Below are positions 26,718 through 34,759 of a stretch of DNA of 64,000 nt, one piece after another. The position numbers were made by a program, and so were the translations under genes. Under the pieces are notes generated by a model. That model did no database searches. It saw nothing but the letters and a program-made list of their open reading frames with translations, and was not told the origin of the DNA. This DNA comes from CAYNZV01 sp965217095 (GTDB lineage Bacteria; Latescibacterota; UBA2968; UBA8231), in NCBI GenBank assembly GCA_965217095.1, contig OZ244235.1:4340001-4404000 (forward strand), written 5' to 3'. Position 1 is the first letter of the stretch. Each line of letters opens with the position of its first letter.

Positions 26718-28655
26718 GTGAACGTTGACCGGATCCTCAAAGACGTAGACATCTCGGAGCTGCTGGCATCATACGACGAAGCCGCGCGCCAGTTGTTGAA
26801 CGTTGCGGCGTTGGATGGACACTTTGAGGGGTGGTCGCCGTACGATCTGGCGTGGCCGCAAAGCGCCGGCATCGATGTTGATGGCCTCGAGCGCCGCTGC
26901 ACTCTGATTTCGCACATCTATGGCGGTATACCCAGCCGCCGCGATCACCGCCTTCACGAATCCTTCAGCAGGTTCGCCGCTCTCGTCGAACTGTATCACG
27001 AAGCCAATCGCAACTACCTGGATGTTCTCGGACAGTTCGAGCAGCGCGGCGTCGGCTCCGCCGCCGATTTCCTGCAACTCTACCAGGCCGTCTATTTGGA
27101 AGCATTGGGCCGCGACGAGCCGTACTCCCTGGACGCCGGCGAGGCGGCCCTAGTCAACCTCAAGGTCGCACGGGTTCCGTTGTCCCATGCGCAGGGCGTG
27201 GCGGGCAGGCTGAAAGAATCCACTGAAGCGTTCGACCCTCGCTGGGAGGCGGAGTATGGTCACCTCGTCGACGGCGAGAGGATGGATGCGACGCTCCGCA
27301 GTATCCTGTCGCGGATAGCGGAGCGGGTGGTCGATTTCATGGCGGCGGGCGAGCATCTGGCCATTCGCTACAATACCTTCAGCAACTTCATCTGGTTCGG
27401 CATATCCGTTTGGAAGACGATTTCCGAAATCGAACACCTGGTGGCACGCGTAGAGGGGCACGTCCGAGCGCAGTGGCGGGAGAAGCTGGAGAAGTACGTG
27501 CGACTGGCGCAGGGTCTGTTGCTGAAGTTTCTGCAGGCGCACTCGGAGGATCCGGCACAGATAAGACCCAAGGATTACTGGTACGGGCAGGAATACAGCT
27601 ACCTGACTCGGGACATGATCGATCTGACGCTGAAGCTCATTGAGGGGGCCAACGCACTGCGACGACGGGCGCGAGGATCGAATCTCCACCTCGACGAAAT
27701 CGAAGTGCCGGTGTTGTTGCGCAACCAGTTCTCGGGTCGTTTTGTTGAGTACGGCCACGTCGGTCGACGACGCAGCATCGGATCGTGGCGCCGCCGCGGC
27801 CGCCTGCTGCGCTGGGCCGCATTGACCCGACAGAATGCCCGGGGTTCCCTGGAGCTGGAGGCGGCCGACCTGACGGAATCGGAACGGCTGCAGGCTGCCT
27901 GGAACATGAGTCTGGAGTGGGGGCGCAAGACCCTTGAACTTTTCGAGATCGAAGTCGACGTGTCCGTGGACCCCCGCTTCACGGCGCTGGCTGAAGCGCT
28001 GCATTTGGGGCGGGATCACCGCAAGGTCGTCTTCTTTCCGACGCATCAGAGCATACTGGACCACCCCGTCATGTATTCGGTGATGCAGTCGTCCGAGCTG
28101 CTGCAGGCCATGGGCTGGGAGCAACCGCAACCTTGCGCGCTGTTGGCACGCTCCGGTCTGACCTCTCCCGCCACCCTCTTTCGCGTGGGGTCGAAGGAGT
28201 TCTCGCTGCTAGGAATCGGGGCCGATACGGCCGATCATCTGCTGGAGCAGGTGCACGGGTACGTGATCCTGCGGCGCAGCGGCGACACCGGCAATCCGAC
28301 GCGAGAATTCGCCAAACTGCTGGAAAAACGCCCTGGGGTAGTGTACGGGGCCGGCACGACCTCGGCCTTCGAGCTCCAGTGTTTGCCCATCCAACATGCT
28401 CTCTTTGCGCAGCTGCCTTCCGACACGCTGTTCATCCCGGTGATCTTTCGTGGCATACACGGCCTGTGGCCCAAATGTCCTGCCGGCAATCTGAACATAT
28501 CTCCCGGCAAGGTGGAGGTAATCGTTTGTCCGCCCATGCTGGGTGAAACAACCCTGTTGCCGCGAAAACGTTCCCTGCGCACCCAGCTCGAGCCGGCTAC
28601 CCTCTTTCAAGCGGTGCACATCGCCAACCTGCTCAATCCCGACCTCCCCGCCTAG
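26718..28655 (+). CDS. Large PlsC/GPAT-like acyltransferase with unknown N-terminal region
   Basis: The 645-residue protein has a C-terminal glycerolipid acyltransferase domain: PTHQSILDHPVMYSVM at about 441-456 supplies the HxxxxD catalytic motif (His443, Asp448). A second block, YGAGTTSAFELQCLPIQ, replaces the usual FPEGTRS region. LFIPVIFRGIHGLWPKCP follows as the substrate-binding block with hydrophobic Pro. The first 430 residues are mostly helical and not recognised. This architecture recalls PlsB-type or eukaryotic-like GPAT/DHAPAT proteins rather than small PlsC. It starts at GTG 26718, 16 bp after the kinase. The N-terminal region may target or regulate the enzyme. Confidence 0.75.
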   Translation: MNVDRILKDVDISELLASYDEAARQLLNVAALDGHFEGWSPYDLAWPQSAGIDVDGLERRCTLISHIYGGIPSRRDHRLHESFSRFAALVELYHEANRNYLDVLGQFEQRGVGSAADFLQLYQAVYLEALGRDEPYSLDAGEAALVNLKVARVPLSHAQGVAGRLKESTEAFDPRWEAEYGHLVDGERMDATLRSILSRIAERVVDFMAAGEHLAIRYNTFSNFIWFGISVWKTISEIEHLVARVEGHVRAQWREKLEKYVRLAQGLLLKFLQAHSEDPAQIRPKDYWYGQEYSYLTRDMIDLTLKLIEGANALRRRARGSNLHLDEIEVPVLLRNQFSGRFVEYGHVGRRRSIGSWRRRGRLLRWAALTRQNARGSLELEAADLTESERLQAAWNMSLEWGRKTLELFEIEVDVSVDPRFTALAEALHLGRDHRKVVFFPTHQSILDHPVMYSVMQSSELLQAMGWEQPQPCALLARSGLTSPATLFRVGSKEFSLLGIGADTADHLLEQVHGYVILRRSGDTGNPTREFAKLLEKRPGVVYGAGTTSAFELQCLPIQHALFAQLPSDTLFIPVIFRGIHGLWPKCPAGNLNISPGKVEVIVCPPMLGETTLLPRKRSLRTQLEPATLFQAVHIANLLNPDLPA

Positions 28656-28679
28656 GTCTCCGCCACTCCAGCAGGTATG

Positions 28680-28695
28680 TGACGAAATTTCGTCA
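28680..28695. repeat. Perfect 16-bp palindrome (candidate operator)
   Basis: TGACGAAATTTCGTCA is a perfect dyad with no loop, 25 bp after the acyltransferase stop and about 135 bp upstream of the sigma54-like promoter. It is not followed by a T-tract, so a regulator-binding site is more likely than a terminator. Confidence 0.5.
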
Positions 28696-28814
28696 ATGTG
28701 GCACTAAATGCTGTCGTCATGGCAACACAGGGAGCGTGAGCCCGCCCCTGTCGACCAGCCGTAACTCCTTACCCAGATGTGACTAGCAATGTTTCGGCCG
28801 CTATCGCTTGTTAT

Positions 28815-28830
28815 TGGCACGAAATTTGTT
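28815..28830 (+). promoter_or_regulatory. Sigma54 (RpoN)-type -24/-12 promoter candidate
   Basis: TGGCACGAAATTTGTT fits the TGGCACG-N4-TTGCW consensus, with GG and GT separated by ten bases (consensus GC at -12 reads GT). It lies about 38 bases before the start of the 75-aa gene. The palindrome 120-135 bp upstream sits where an enhancer-binding protein could bind. Confidence 0.45.
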
Positions 28831-28867
28831 ATGTAGTTCGCAACACTCAGACAGCATAGGTGGTCAC

Positions 28868-29095
28868 ATGGATCAATTTCCGCAGCACGAGACGGCTGTT
28901 TTGCCGACGGACATCACTGTTATCGAAGACGCGGCGATGGTAACTCAGGACGAGGATGGCAACGCCCTGGCGAGTTACAAATTCATCGACCGCTACACCG
29001 TACGGGCCCATCCTCTTATCGTCGATGCCTTGCTCGAAGACGAAGAGACCGAGCAGGTTTGGACCATGAATCAGATTTTGAGTGGCCTCGAGTAG
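28868..29095 (+). CDS. Small acidic protein of unknown function (75 aa)
   Basis: From ATG 28868, with AGGTGG five bases upstream, the product is 75 residues, strongly acidic, with no Cys, no TM segment and no signal peptide. It opens MDQFPQHETAVLPTD and ends VWTMNQILSGLE. No family is recognised. The frame could extend to 28808, but the ribosome site supports 28868. It stands alone between the acyltransferase and a convergent epimerase gene, and is preceded by a sigma54-like promoter and a palindrome. Codon use looks like that of its neighbours. A regulator, adaptor or antitoxin-like role is possible but unsupported. Confidence 0.6.
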   Translation: MDQFPQHETAVLPTDITVIEDAAMVTQDEDGNALASYKFIDRYTVRAHPLIVDALLEDEETEQVWTMNQILSGLE

Positions 29096-29108
29096 ATGCT
29101 CTCCAAAA

Positions 29109-30095
29109 TTATCCCCAGAGCTCCCGACGCGGTGGATACACTAGGCCGTTTGCGAACCTAAGCCCTACCGGACGATCCTGTGCCAGGAGCAGGGGGCCAT
29201 CCAAATCGACGAATCGGGCCTTCTGGGCCAGCACCATCCCCGGGGCCATCGCCAGCGATGTCCCCACCATACACCCTACCATCACCTCCAACCCCACAGC
29301 CTCCGCCGCCGCCACCAGCTCCAACGCGGCCGTTAAACCGCCTGTCTTGTCCAGCTTGATGTTCACCGCATCGTACCTGTTCGCAATGGCTTCCAGGTCG
29401 GACGTGGTGTGACACGACTCATCGGCGCAGATGGGTACCGGTCGCTCTATCGCCGCCAGCAGCGAATCGGCGCCGGCTGGCAAAGGTTGTTCGATCAGCG
29501 CCACCTTCGCTTCGAGCAGGGCTCTCGATAGGGGTTCCACCGATTCGGCGGACCAGGATTCGTTGGCATCCACGATAATGCTCGCCGCCGGTGCATTCTC
29601 CCGCACCGCCTGCACGCGTTCGAGATCTTCGCTCCCGCCTAACTTGAGCTTGAGCAGCGGTCGCTCGGCATGCTGGCGCGCGGCTTGGGCCATCTCCTCG
29701 GGGCTACCCAGACTGAGGGTGTAGGCAGTAATTACCGGCGACAGGACATCAAACCCCACCCGTGCAGCCACAGGGGTTCCGGTCGTTTTGGCCTCCAAAT
29801 CCCACAGCGCGCAGTCCAACGCATTGCGAGCTGCCCCGGCGTCCATGGTCCGCTGCAGCTCGGTGCGATCCAAGCCTCCGGCGACCGCCTCCCCCATATT
29901 CGCGATCGCGCTTTTGACGCCATCCAGCGTTTCCCCGTAGTGCGGATACGGGACACACTCGCCGCGGCCGCAAACCCCGTCTCGCTCGATCTCGACTACG
30001 ACCACCGCAGCGCTGTCCTTGCTGCCGCGGGCTATGGTAAAGGTGGAAGCCAGAGGCCAATGTTCTGCGGAAACCCGGAGTTGGGCCATGAACAA
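29109..30095 (-). CDS. dgcA: Enolase-superfamily dipeptide epimerase / N-acetyl-D-Glu racemase (DgcA-like)
   Basis: The 328-residue protein is a muconate-lactonising-subgroup enolase. Catalytic features are the LLKLKLGG KxK base, metal ligands in VDANESW, IEQPLP and CADESC, and the second Lys in NIKLDKTGG. It resembles YcjG/YkfB L-Ala-D/L-Glu epimerases. Its immediate upstream neighbour is a DUF1611 protein. That pair is the DgcN-DgcA arrangement described for D-glutamate catabolism, in which DgcN acetylates D-Glu and DgcA racemises the N-acetyl product. The assignment to that pathway depends on the pairing, as the family also contains dipeptide epimerases for murein peptides. Confidence 0.85.
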   Translation of the reverse strand: MFMAQLRVSAEHWPLASTFTIARGSKDSAAVVVVEIERDGVCGRGECVPYPHYGETLDGVKSAIANMGEAVAGGLDRTELQRTMDAGAARNALDCALWDLEAKTTGTPVAARVGFDVLSPVITAYTLSLGSPEEMAQAARQHAERPLLKLKLGGSEDLERVQAVRENAPAASIIVDANESWSAESVEPLSRALLEAKVALIEQPLPAGADSLLAAIERPVPICADESCHTTSDLEAIANRYDAVNIKLDKTGGLTAALELVAAAEAVGLEVMVGCMVGTSLAMAPGMVLAQKARFVDLDGPLLLAQDRPVGLRFANGLVYPPRRELWG

Positions 30096-30110
30096 CCAGC
30101 GCCCCTTCTT

Positions 30111-31109
30111 CTAAATCGCGTCTACCAGACGCGCCGCACTCTGGCGTACCGCATCCACGGTGGGCAATCCAGTACTGCGTTCGATCGCTTGCAGTACTCG
30201 ATCGGCTTCGGTCTGGCCATGCGCCGAGGTGTTGATCGAGATGCCGATGGTGCGGCAACGGGGGTTGGTCAGCCGACCTGCCGTGATCGTCTGTTCGATG
30301 CAGTTGGCCAGATCGGGCAAGGGTTGATTGGGGATCCCCCGCATGTGGGGTCGCCACGGGTCGTGACACATCACCAGACAATCCGCCTGGGCTCCGTGCA
30401 GGAGACCCAGCGAAACTCCGGCATAAGACGGGTGAAACAGGGAACCCTGGCCTTCGATGATGTCCCAGTGATCGGGCCGGTTGTCAGGTGTGAGCGCTTC
30501 GGTGGCACCAGAGATAAAATCCGCCACTACCGCATCGACGCAGACCCCGGAACCGGCGATGAAGATGCCGGTCTGGCCGGTGGCGCGAAACTCGGCGTCC
30601 GCACCCCTCGCCTTCATCTCTTTCTCGATCGCCAGCGCGGTGAACATCTTGCCCAGCGAGCAGTCTGTTCCCACGGTGAGCAAGCGCTGTCCGGCGCGTT
30701 TCTTGCCGGTACCGATGACGGACCCGCCCTGTGGCTGCCGCACGTCGATCAGCTTCACCCCGTTCTGGGCAGCGCGTTCCGCCAGACGGGGAGACGAACT
30801 CAGCTGCATGTGCAACCCGCTGGCCAGATGGTACCGCATATCGAGTGCGCTTTCGAGGACCTCGAGCCAGGAATCGGCGAGGATGCCCCCGCGGTTGGCC
30901 ACGCCGACGATAAGGGTCCGCGCGCCCAGACGACGCCCCTCCTCCAGCGACACCTCGGGAATACCTAAGTCAGCGTTGCAGTCGGGTAAGCGCAGCTGCC
31001 CCACACACCACTGCCGGCGCCATACGGCGATGCCGTCGGCGGTCTTGGCCGCCAGCTGGTCGGCGGCGTCACCGATGAACAGCAGGTAAGGATGTTCGAT
31101 TTCGACCAT
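30111..31109 (-). CDS. dgcN: DUF1611 P-loop protein, DgcN-like N-acetyltransferase
   Basis: The 332-residue protein has an N-terminal Rossmann-like domain (PYLLFIGDAADQLAAKTADG) and a P-loop domain with GTDCSLGKMFTA, the signature of DUF1611. DgcN members use this fold to N-acetylate D-glutamate. ATG 31109 is chosen because it gives the family's usual MVEIEHPYLLF opening; a TTG at 31136 overlapping the upstream stop would add nine residues. The gap to the epimerase is 15 bp and to the ManD-like gene 23 bp. The three genes probably form an operon for catabolism of D-amino acid or uronate-derived compounds. Confidence 0.85.
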   Translation of the reverse strand: MVEIEHPYLLFIGDAADQLAAKTADGIAVWRRQWCVGQLRLPDCNADLGIPEVSLEEGRRLGARTLIVGVANRGGILADSWLEVLESALDMRYHLASGLHMQLSSSPRLAERAAQNGVKLIDVRQPQGGSVIGTGKKRAGQRLLTVGTDCSLGKMFTALAIEKEMKARGADAEFRATGQTGIFIAGSGVCVDAVVADFISGATEALTPDNRPDHWDIIEGQGSLFHPSYAGVSLGLLHGAQADCLVMCHDPWRPHMRGIPNQPLPDLANCIEQTITAGRLTNPRCRTIGISINTSAHGQTEADRVLQAIERSTGLPTVDAVRQSAARLVDAI

Positions 31110-31132
31110 ACTCGTGGAATTTGACGGAATGC

Positions 31133-32347
31133 TCAAGGCCTAATGATGGTTCCATCCGCGCGTCGCGGGGGGTTGGTGTAACCCGGAGCCATCTCGTCCG
31201 GATCGAGCAGGGCTGCCGCTTTCTCCTCGTCGATATCCACGCCCAGCCCGGGCCGGTCGTTGGAATACAAGTAGCCCCCTTCCAGGATCGGCGTCCCTGG
31301 AAACGCCTCCCGCTCTGCCCCGGTGAAATGGTTTTCATCCTGTATCCCGAAGCTGTAATTCGCCAGATCCAGGTGAACCGCCGCCGCCTGGTTTACCGGA
31401 TCGTTGTCCCCGCCTTGCTGCCAGGCTGTTTGCACCCCGTACCATTCGCACAGAGTGGCGATCTTGCGACACGGTGTGATGCCGCCGGTCTTGGACACGC
31501 GGTTGCGCACGTAGTCGATGAGGCGCTCGGTGATCAACGGCAGGAACTCGTGCGAGTTGACGAAATTCTCGCCCATGGCTTGCGGTGTCGTGCACTGCTC
31601 GCGGATGAGCCGGTACCAGTGAACCTGCTCGGGGGCCAGGGCATCTTCCAGGAAGAACAAGCGAAACGGCTCCAGTCTCTTCGCCAGAGCGACCGCGTTT
31701 TGCGGCCGCAGATGCTCGTGGACATCGTGGCAAAGCTTCGGCCCGAATCCAAGTTTCTGGCGCAGGAATTCGAACAGACCTGTGATGGTTTCCAAGTATA
31801 CCTCGTCGTCGAAGGCATCGCCTTTTACCCAAGAATTCTTCGGACCGTGTGCGGCGGCAGGCACGTACCCACCGCCGCCGTAGCCATCGCCGATTTGGCA
31901 ACGGATGACCGGGAAGCCTTCCTCGAGGTATTTCTGGGTTTCTTCTAGCAACGAGCCGAAGTCGTGACCTTCGGCATGGGCGTAGCAAGGAACGGCGCTG
32001 CGGCAGGCCCCTCCCAACAACTGGTAAAGCGGTAGGCCGGCTTCCTTGCCCTTGATGTCCCACAGAGCCATATCCATTCCAGACATGACCGTGTTCATGA
32101 GCGCACCGTTGCGCCACCCAGCCGCGGTGTAGGTGGTCTGCCAGATGTCTTCGATGCGACTGGCATCGCGGCCTACGAGGAACGGTGCGAGCCATTCATC
32201 TATGGCCACTTTGACGACCGGGGTTTGGTAGTGATCGCTGGCGGAGCCGATTCCGTAGAGACCGGGTTGATCGGTGATGATCTTGACGATTAACCAATGA
32301 CCGCAGCTTCGCGTGCGGATCGCCCGCACCTCTTTTATCTTCGCCAC
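31133..32347 (-). CDS. D-mannonate dehydratase family enzyme (ManD/RspA, enolase superfamily)
   Basis: This 404-residue enzyme has the ManD layout: capping domain 1-115, then the barrel with KLCHDVHEHLRPQ (first metal Asp plus His), FLEDALAPEQ (Glu ligand), GENFVN (third Glu) and WQQGGDNDPVNQAA with FGIQDENHF, typical of the ManD/RspA group. Some members dehydrate D-mannonate or D-gluconate, while others are inactive on sugar acids, so the exact acid is not certain. It is first in the run with the DUF1611 and epimerase genes. Confidence 0.88.
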   Translation of the reverse strand: MAKIKEVRAIRTRSCGHWLIVKIITDQPGLYGIGSASDHYQTPVVKVAIDEWLAPFLVGRDASRIEDIWQTTYTAAGWRNGALMNTVMSGMDMALWDIKGKEAGLPLYQLLGGACRSAVPCYAHAEGHDFGSLLEETQKYLEEGFPVIRCQIGDGYGGGGYVPAAAHGPKNSWVKGDAFDDEVYLETITGLFEFLRQKLGFGPKLCHDVHEHLRPQNAVALAKRLEPFRLFFLEDALAPEQVHWYRLIREQCTTPQAMGENFVNSHEFLPLITERLIDYVRNRVSKTGGITPCRKIATLCEWYGVQTAWQQGGDNDPVNQAAAVHLDLANYSFGIQDENHFTGAEREAFPGTPILEGGYLYSNDRPGLGVDIDEEKAAALLDPDEMAPGYTNPPRRADGTIIRP

Positions 32348-32521
32348 TTCTACTTCTCTCCTCGCCGCTTGGCACCGTGCGGACGAGAGTATAGCGCTCC
32401 GTCAGGCGGCACACAACACAGAGAGTCTAGGACTAGGCGGGTGTAGCGGAGGTCAGGTTGCGAGGCACCCCGGCGGAGGAACGCGGCAAGGGTGTGGCGG
32501 AACGTGCGGTAGCGCTAAGTC

Positions 32522-32791
32522 TCAGCCAGCCGCTTCGGACAGCTGCATCTCGGCTTCGACGCCCGTTGCCTCTTCGTCTATGAGGCGCTTGAGCTCCCGC
32601 TGATACATGCGGAAATGTTGATCACAGATGCTGTGAGTGTAGTTGGCGTACTCGTGCCGCTTGTCATGTTCGATCCAACGGTCGTCTTCCCAATAGTAGA
32701 GGCGGTGCATTCTACACTTGGGTTCCCAGCAGACCGTAATCATATCGCCGGTGGAGTAGGCTTCATCCAGTTCTATGCGAGGAGAACGCAT
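32522..32791 (-). CDS. Small hypothetical Cys-containing protein (89 aa)
   Basis: The product has 89 residues and a good ribosome site (AAAGGTGAT) just before ATG 32791. It holds three cysteines (MITVCWEPKCRMHRLYYWED and later SICDQHF), several His and many aromatic and acidic residues in a central YYWEDDRWIEHDKRHEYANY stretch. This looks like a small metal-binding or RNA-interacting domain, but no family is recognised. No TM or signal is present. It is downstream of the MORN lipoprotein terminator and likely transcribed separately. Spacing to the ManD gene is about 170 bp of featureless sequence. Confidence 0.6.
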   Translation of the reverse strand: MRSPRIELDEAYSTGDMITVCWEPKCRMHRLYYWEDDRWIEHDKRHEYANYTHSICDQHFRMYQRELKRLIDEEATGVEAEMQLSEAAG

Positions 32792-32960
32792 GATATCACC
32801 TTTCCTATGGGCACTGCGTATGACGTACCACCAACCATTCTGAGGTTTTTATCGGTATATCCGCGAATTTCTTTAACGCCGAGAATCGGGGCACTGCGGA
32901 AGGGAGGAACGTTGGCTGGCGGAGTTTTGATCAGGCGCCCGGGAGTCCGGGAGGGGGCGC

Positions 32961-32996
32961 AAACAAAAAAGCCCACGAGCGCAACGGCTCGTGGGC
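32961..32996 (-). terminator. Rho-independent terminator of the MORN lipoprotein genes
   Basis: GCCCACGAGC (32971-32980), six-base loop, GCTCGTGGGC (32987-32996) form a perfect 10-bp stem. On the minus strand it is followed by TTTTTTGTTT. It lies 35 bp past the stop of the second lipoprotein gene. Confidence 0.9.
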
Positions 32997-33030
32997 GTGA
33001 CCAGGGACTAGGCGGAGCTTTGGTGCCGTC

Positions 33031-33813
33031 TTATCCGGGGGAGCAAGCCGTGGGATTCTGGATGCAGTCGGCCTCTTCGATGCGGCGTCCATCCTGCCAG
33101 ATCTCTTGCCGGGTTTTGTGGCCATGCTCATCCCACCAACTCCACACTCCGCGCTCGATGCCGTTCCAGTAGGTGCGTACGTATTGCATGGTGCCGTCGC
33201 TGCGATACCACGCCCACGCCCCGTCCCATTTGCCGTTGCGGAAGTTGCCCTCTTCTTTCTTGTGGCCGTTTTCGTAGTACCAGATCCACAACCCGACCTC
33301 GAGACCCTCCTTATACGCCCCTTCCCGCTCCTTATTGCCGTTTTCGAAGTAATAGATGGAGAAGTCGCCGGCGGTGGCGAAGTGGGTCTCGCTACGCATC
33401 GTGCCGTCCGGATAGTAGGTCATCTGCTCCAGCATCGCCCCGGATTCCCAGACCTCGAAACTTATCATGAGATCACCGGTTTCGTCGTAGTACCTCCAAT
33501 CGCCGGTTTTCTGGTTGCGGAGAAACGCACCCGCTTCGCGCTGGTTGCCGTCATCCCAGAAGCTGCGGTAGAACCCCTGCATGACGCGCCGGAGCCCATC
33601 GAGGAAGTACTGGTACTCCTCGATCACGATGCCATTATCATTGGACCGCGCGAACAGTTCGATCGGTCCGGCAGGTTGTTCCGGTTTAGCGCCCTCGGGC
33701 ACGCCGCCGCCGCCGTCCTCGACCCCGCTGCTAGGTCCCAGAGGGGTGGTTCCTTCCTCTGACCCGCAGGCGACGAGAATCAGTCCGCAGAAAAGAACAC
33801 AGGTCCATTTCAT
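33031..33813 (-). CDS. MORN/YwqK-type repeat lipoprotein, copy 2
   Basis: From ATG 33813 the protein has 260 residues: a lipoprotein signal (MKWTCVLFCGLILVACGSEE, lipobox LVAC), an acidic/Gly linker with PEQPAGPIELF, then about seven MORN-like beta-hairpin repeats of the form YYxxNGxKExEGxYKxGxxxGxWxWY. The C-terminal region carries two Cys (EADCIQNPTACSPG). MORN variants of the YwqK/toxin-antitoxin-like group serve as protein or membrane contact surfaces. It is closely related to the gene directly upstream, with 26 bp between them, and both end at the terminator at 32961. Its role is unknown; outer-membrane anchoring is inferred. Confidence 0.82.
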   Translation of the reverse strand: MKWTCVLFCGLILVACGSEEGTTPLGPSSGVEDGGGGVPEGAKPEQPAGPIELFARSNDNGIVIEEYQYFLDGLRRVMQGFYRSFWDDGNQREAGAFLRNQKTGDWRYYDETGDLMISFEVWESGAMLEQMTYYPDGTMRSETHFATAGDFSIYYFENGNKEREGAYKEGLEVGLWIWYYENGHKKEEGNFRNGKWDGAWAWYRSDGTMQYVRTYWNGIERGVWSWWDEHGHKTRQEIWQDGRRIEEADCIQNPTACSPG

Positions 33814-33839
33814 GATCCGAACCTCCGCTGGGAAGATTT

Positions 33840-34649
33840 TCATCCGTGGATTCCGGTGAACTCGCGATACTTGTCGATCTCGCTACAGGCCTCGGGATAG
33901 TCGGCACATTCGAAATGCTCGATGCGGCGGCCGTCCTCCCACACCTCTTGCTTGACCTTGTTCCCTTCTTCATCCCACCAGCTCCAGACCCCACGCTCGA
34001 TGCCGTTGGCGTACACCCTCTGATACTGCATGGTGCCATTCTCGCGGTACCACGCCCAGACACCGTCCCACTTCCCGTCGACGAAGGTGCCTTCCTCTTT
34101 GATGTTGCCGTTATCGTAATACCAGGTCCACAAGCCGATTTCGAATCCGTTCTTGTAGGCGCCCTCACGCTCTTTGTAGCCGTTCTCGTAGAAGTAGGCG
34201 GTCACGTCGCCTTGCTCGGTGAAGGCGGTCTCGCTACGCATGGTGCCGTCGGGGTAGTAGGTCATGTGTTCCTGGAGGGCGCCGCCGTCCCAGACCTCCG
34301 CACTGATCACCACATCGCCCGTAGCGTCGTAGTAGGTCCAGGTGTGTGTCTTGGCGCCGTGGGCAAAGCTACCCACCTCGCGGCGGGTGCCATCGTCCCA
34401 GTAGCTGCGATAATCTCCGTGCATAACGCGCTCGGTACCGGACAGGTAGTACTGGTACTGCTCCACCACGAACCCCGCGGCGTTCGAGCGGGTGAACTGT
34501 TCGGTGGGGCCTGCGGGCTGTTCCGGTTGGGCGCTCTCAGGTATTTCAACATCCCCGGCTTCAACCCCCGGTCCCAGGGGAGACCTGTCTTCGGACGAGC
34601 CGCAGCCCAACAGAATCAGACTCGAAAGTAGGACGTTTCGGATTCTCAT
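33840..34649 (-). CDS. MORN/YwqK-type repeat lipoprotein, copy 1
   Basis: From ATG 34649, with GAGGTGGG upstream, the 269-residue protein has a lipoprotein signal (MRIRNVLLSSLILLGCGSSE, lipobox LLGC), a linker with PEQPAGPTEQF and the same seven MORN-like repeats as its neighbour, including EREGAYKNGFEIGLWTWYY. Unlike copy 2 it has a C-terminal extension EIDKYREFTGIHG after the Cys-containing tail. The open frame extends 22 codons upstream of the chosen ATG, without lipoprotein character. The pair arose by tandem duplication. The cargo or partner is not known. Confidence 0.82.
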   Translation of the reverse strand: MRIRNVLLSSLILLGCGSSEDRSPLGPGVEAGDVEIPESAQPEQPAGPTEQFTRSNAAGFVVEQYQYYLSGTERVMHGDYRSYWDDGTRREVGSFAHGAKTHTWTYYDATGDVVISAEVWDGGALQEHMTYYPDGTMRSETAFTEQGDVTAYFYENGYKEREGAYKNGFEIGLWTWYYDNGNIKEEGTFVDGKWDGVWAWYRENGTMQYQRVYANGIERGVWSWWDEEGNKVKQEVWEDGRRIEHFECADYPEACSEIDKYREFTGIHG

Positions 34650-34759
34650 AACCCACCTCGACGAAAGGAGATAACCAGATCCTAGAAAAGTCGAAAGTCG
34701 AAGGAGGATAGTCAAGAAAAAACTGGAGGTCGGGCCGCGTTCGAGGAGGTTACGCCCGC

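Noticed and set aside
28680..28695. Palindrome as a terminator for the acyltransferase
   Set aside because: Dyad has no loop or T-tract; better read as an operator-like site.
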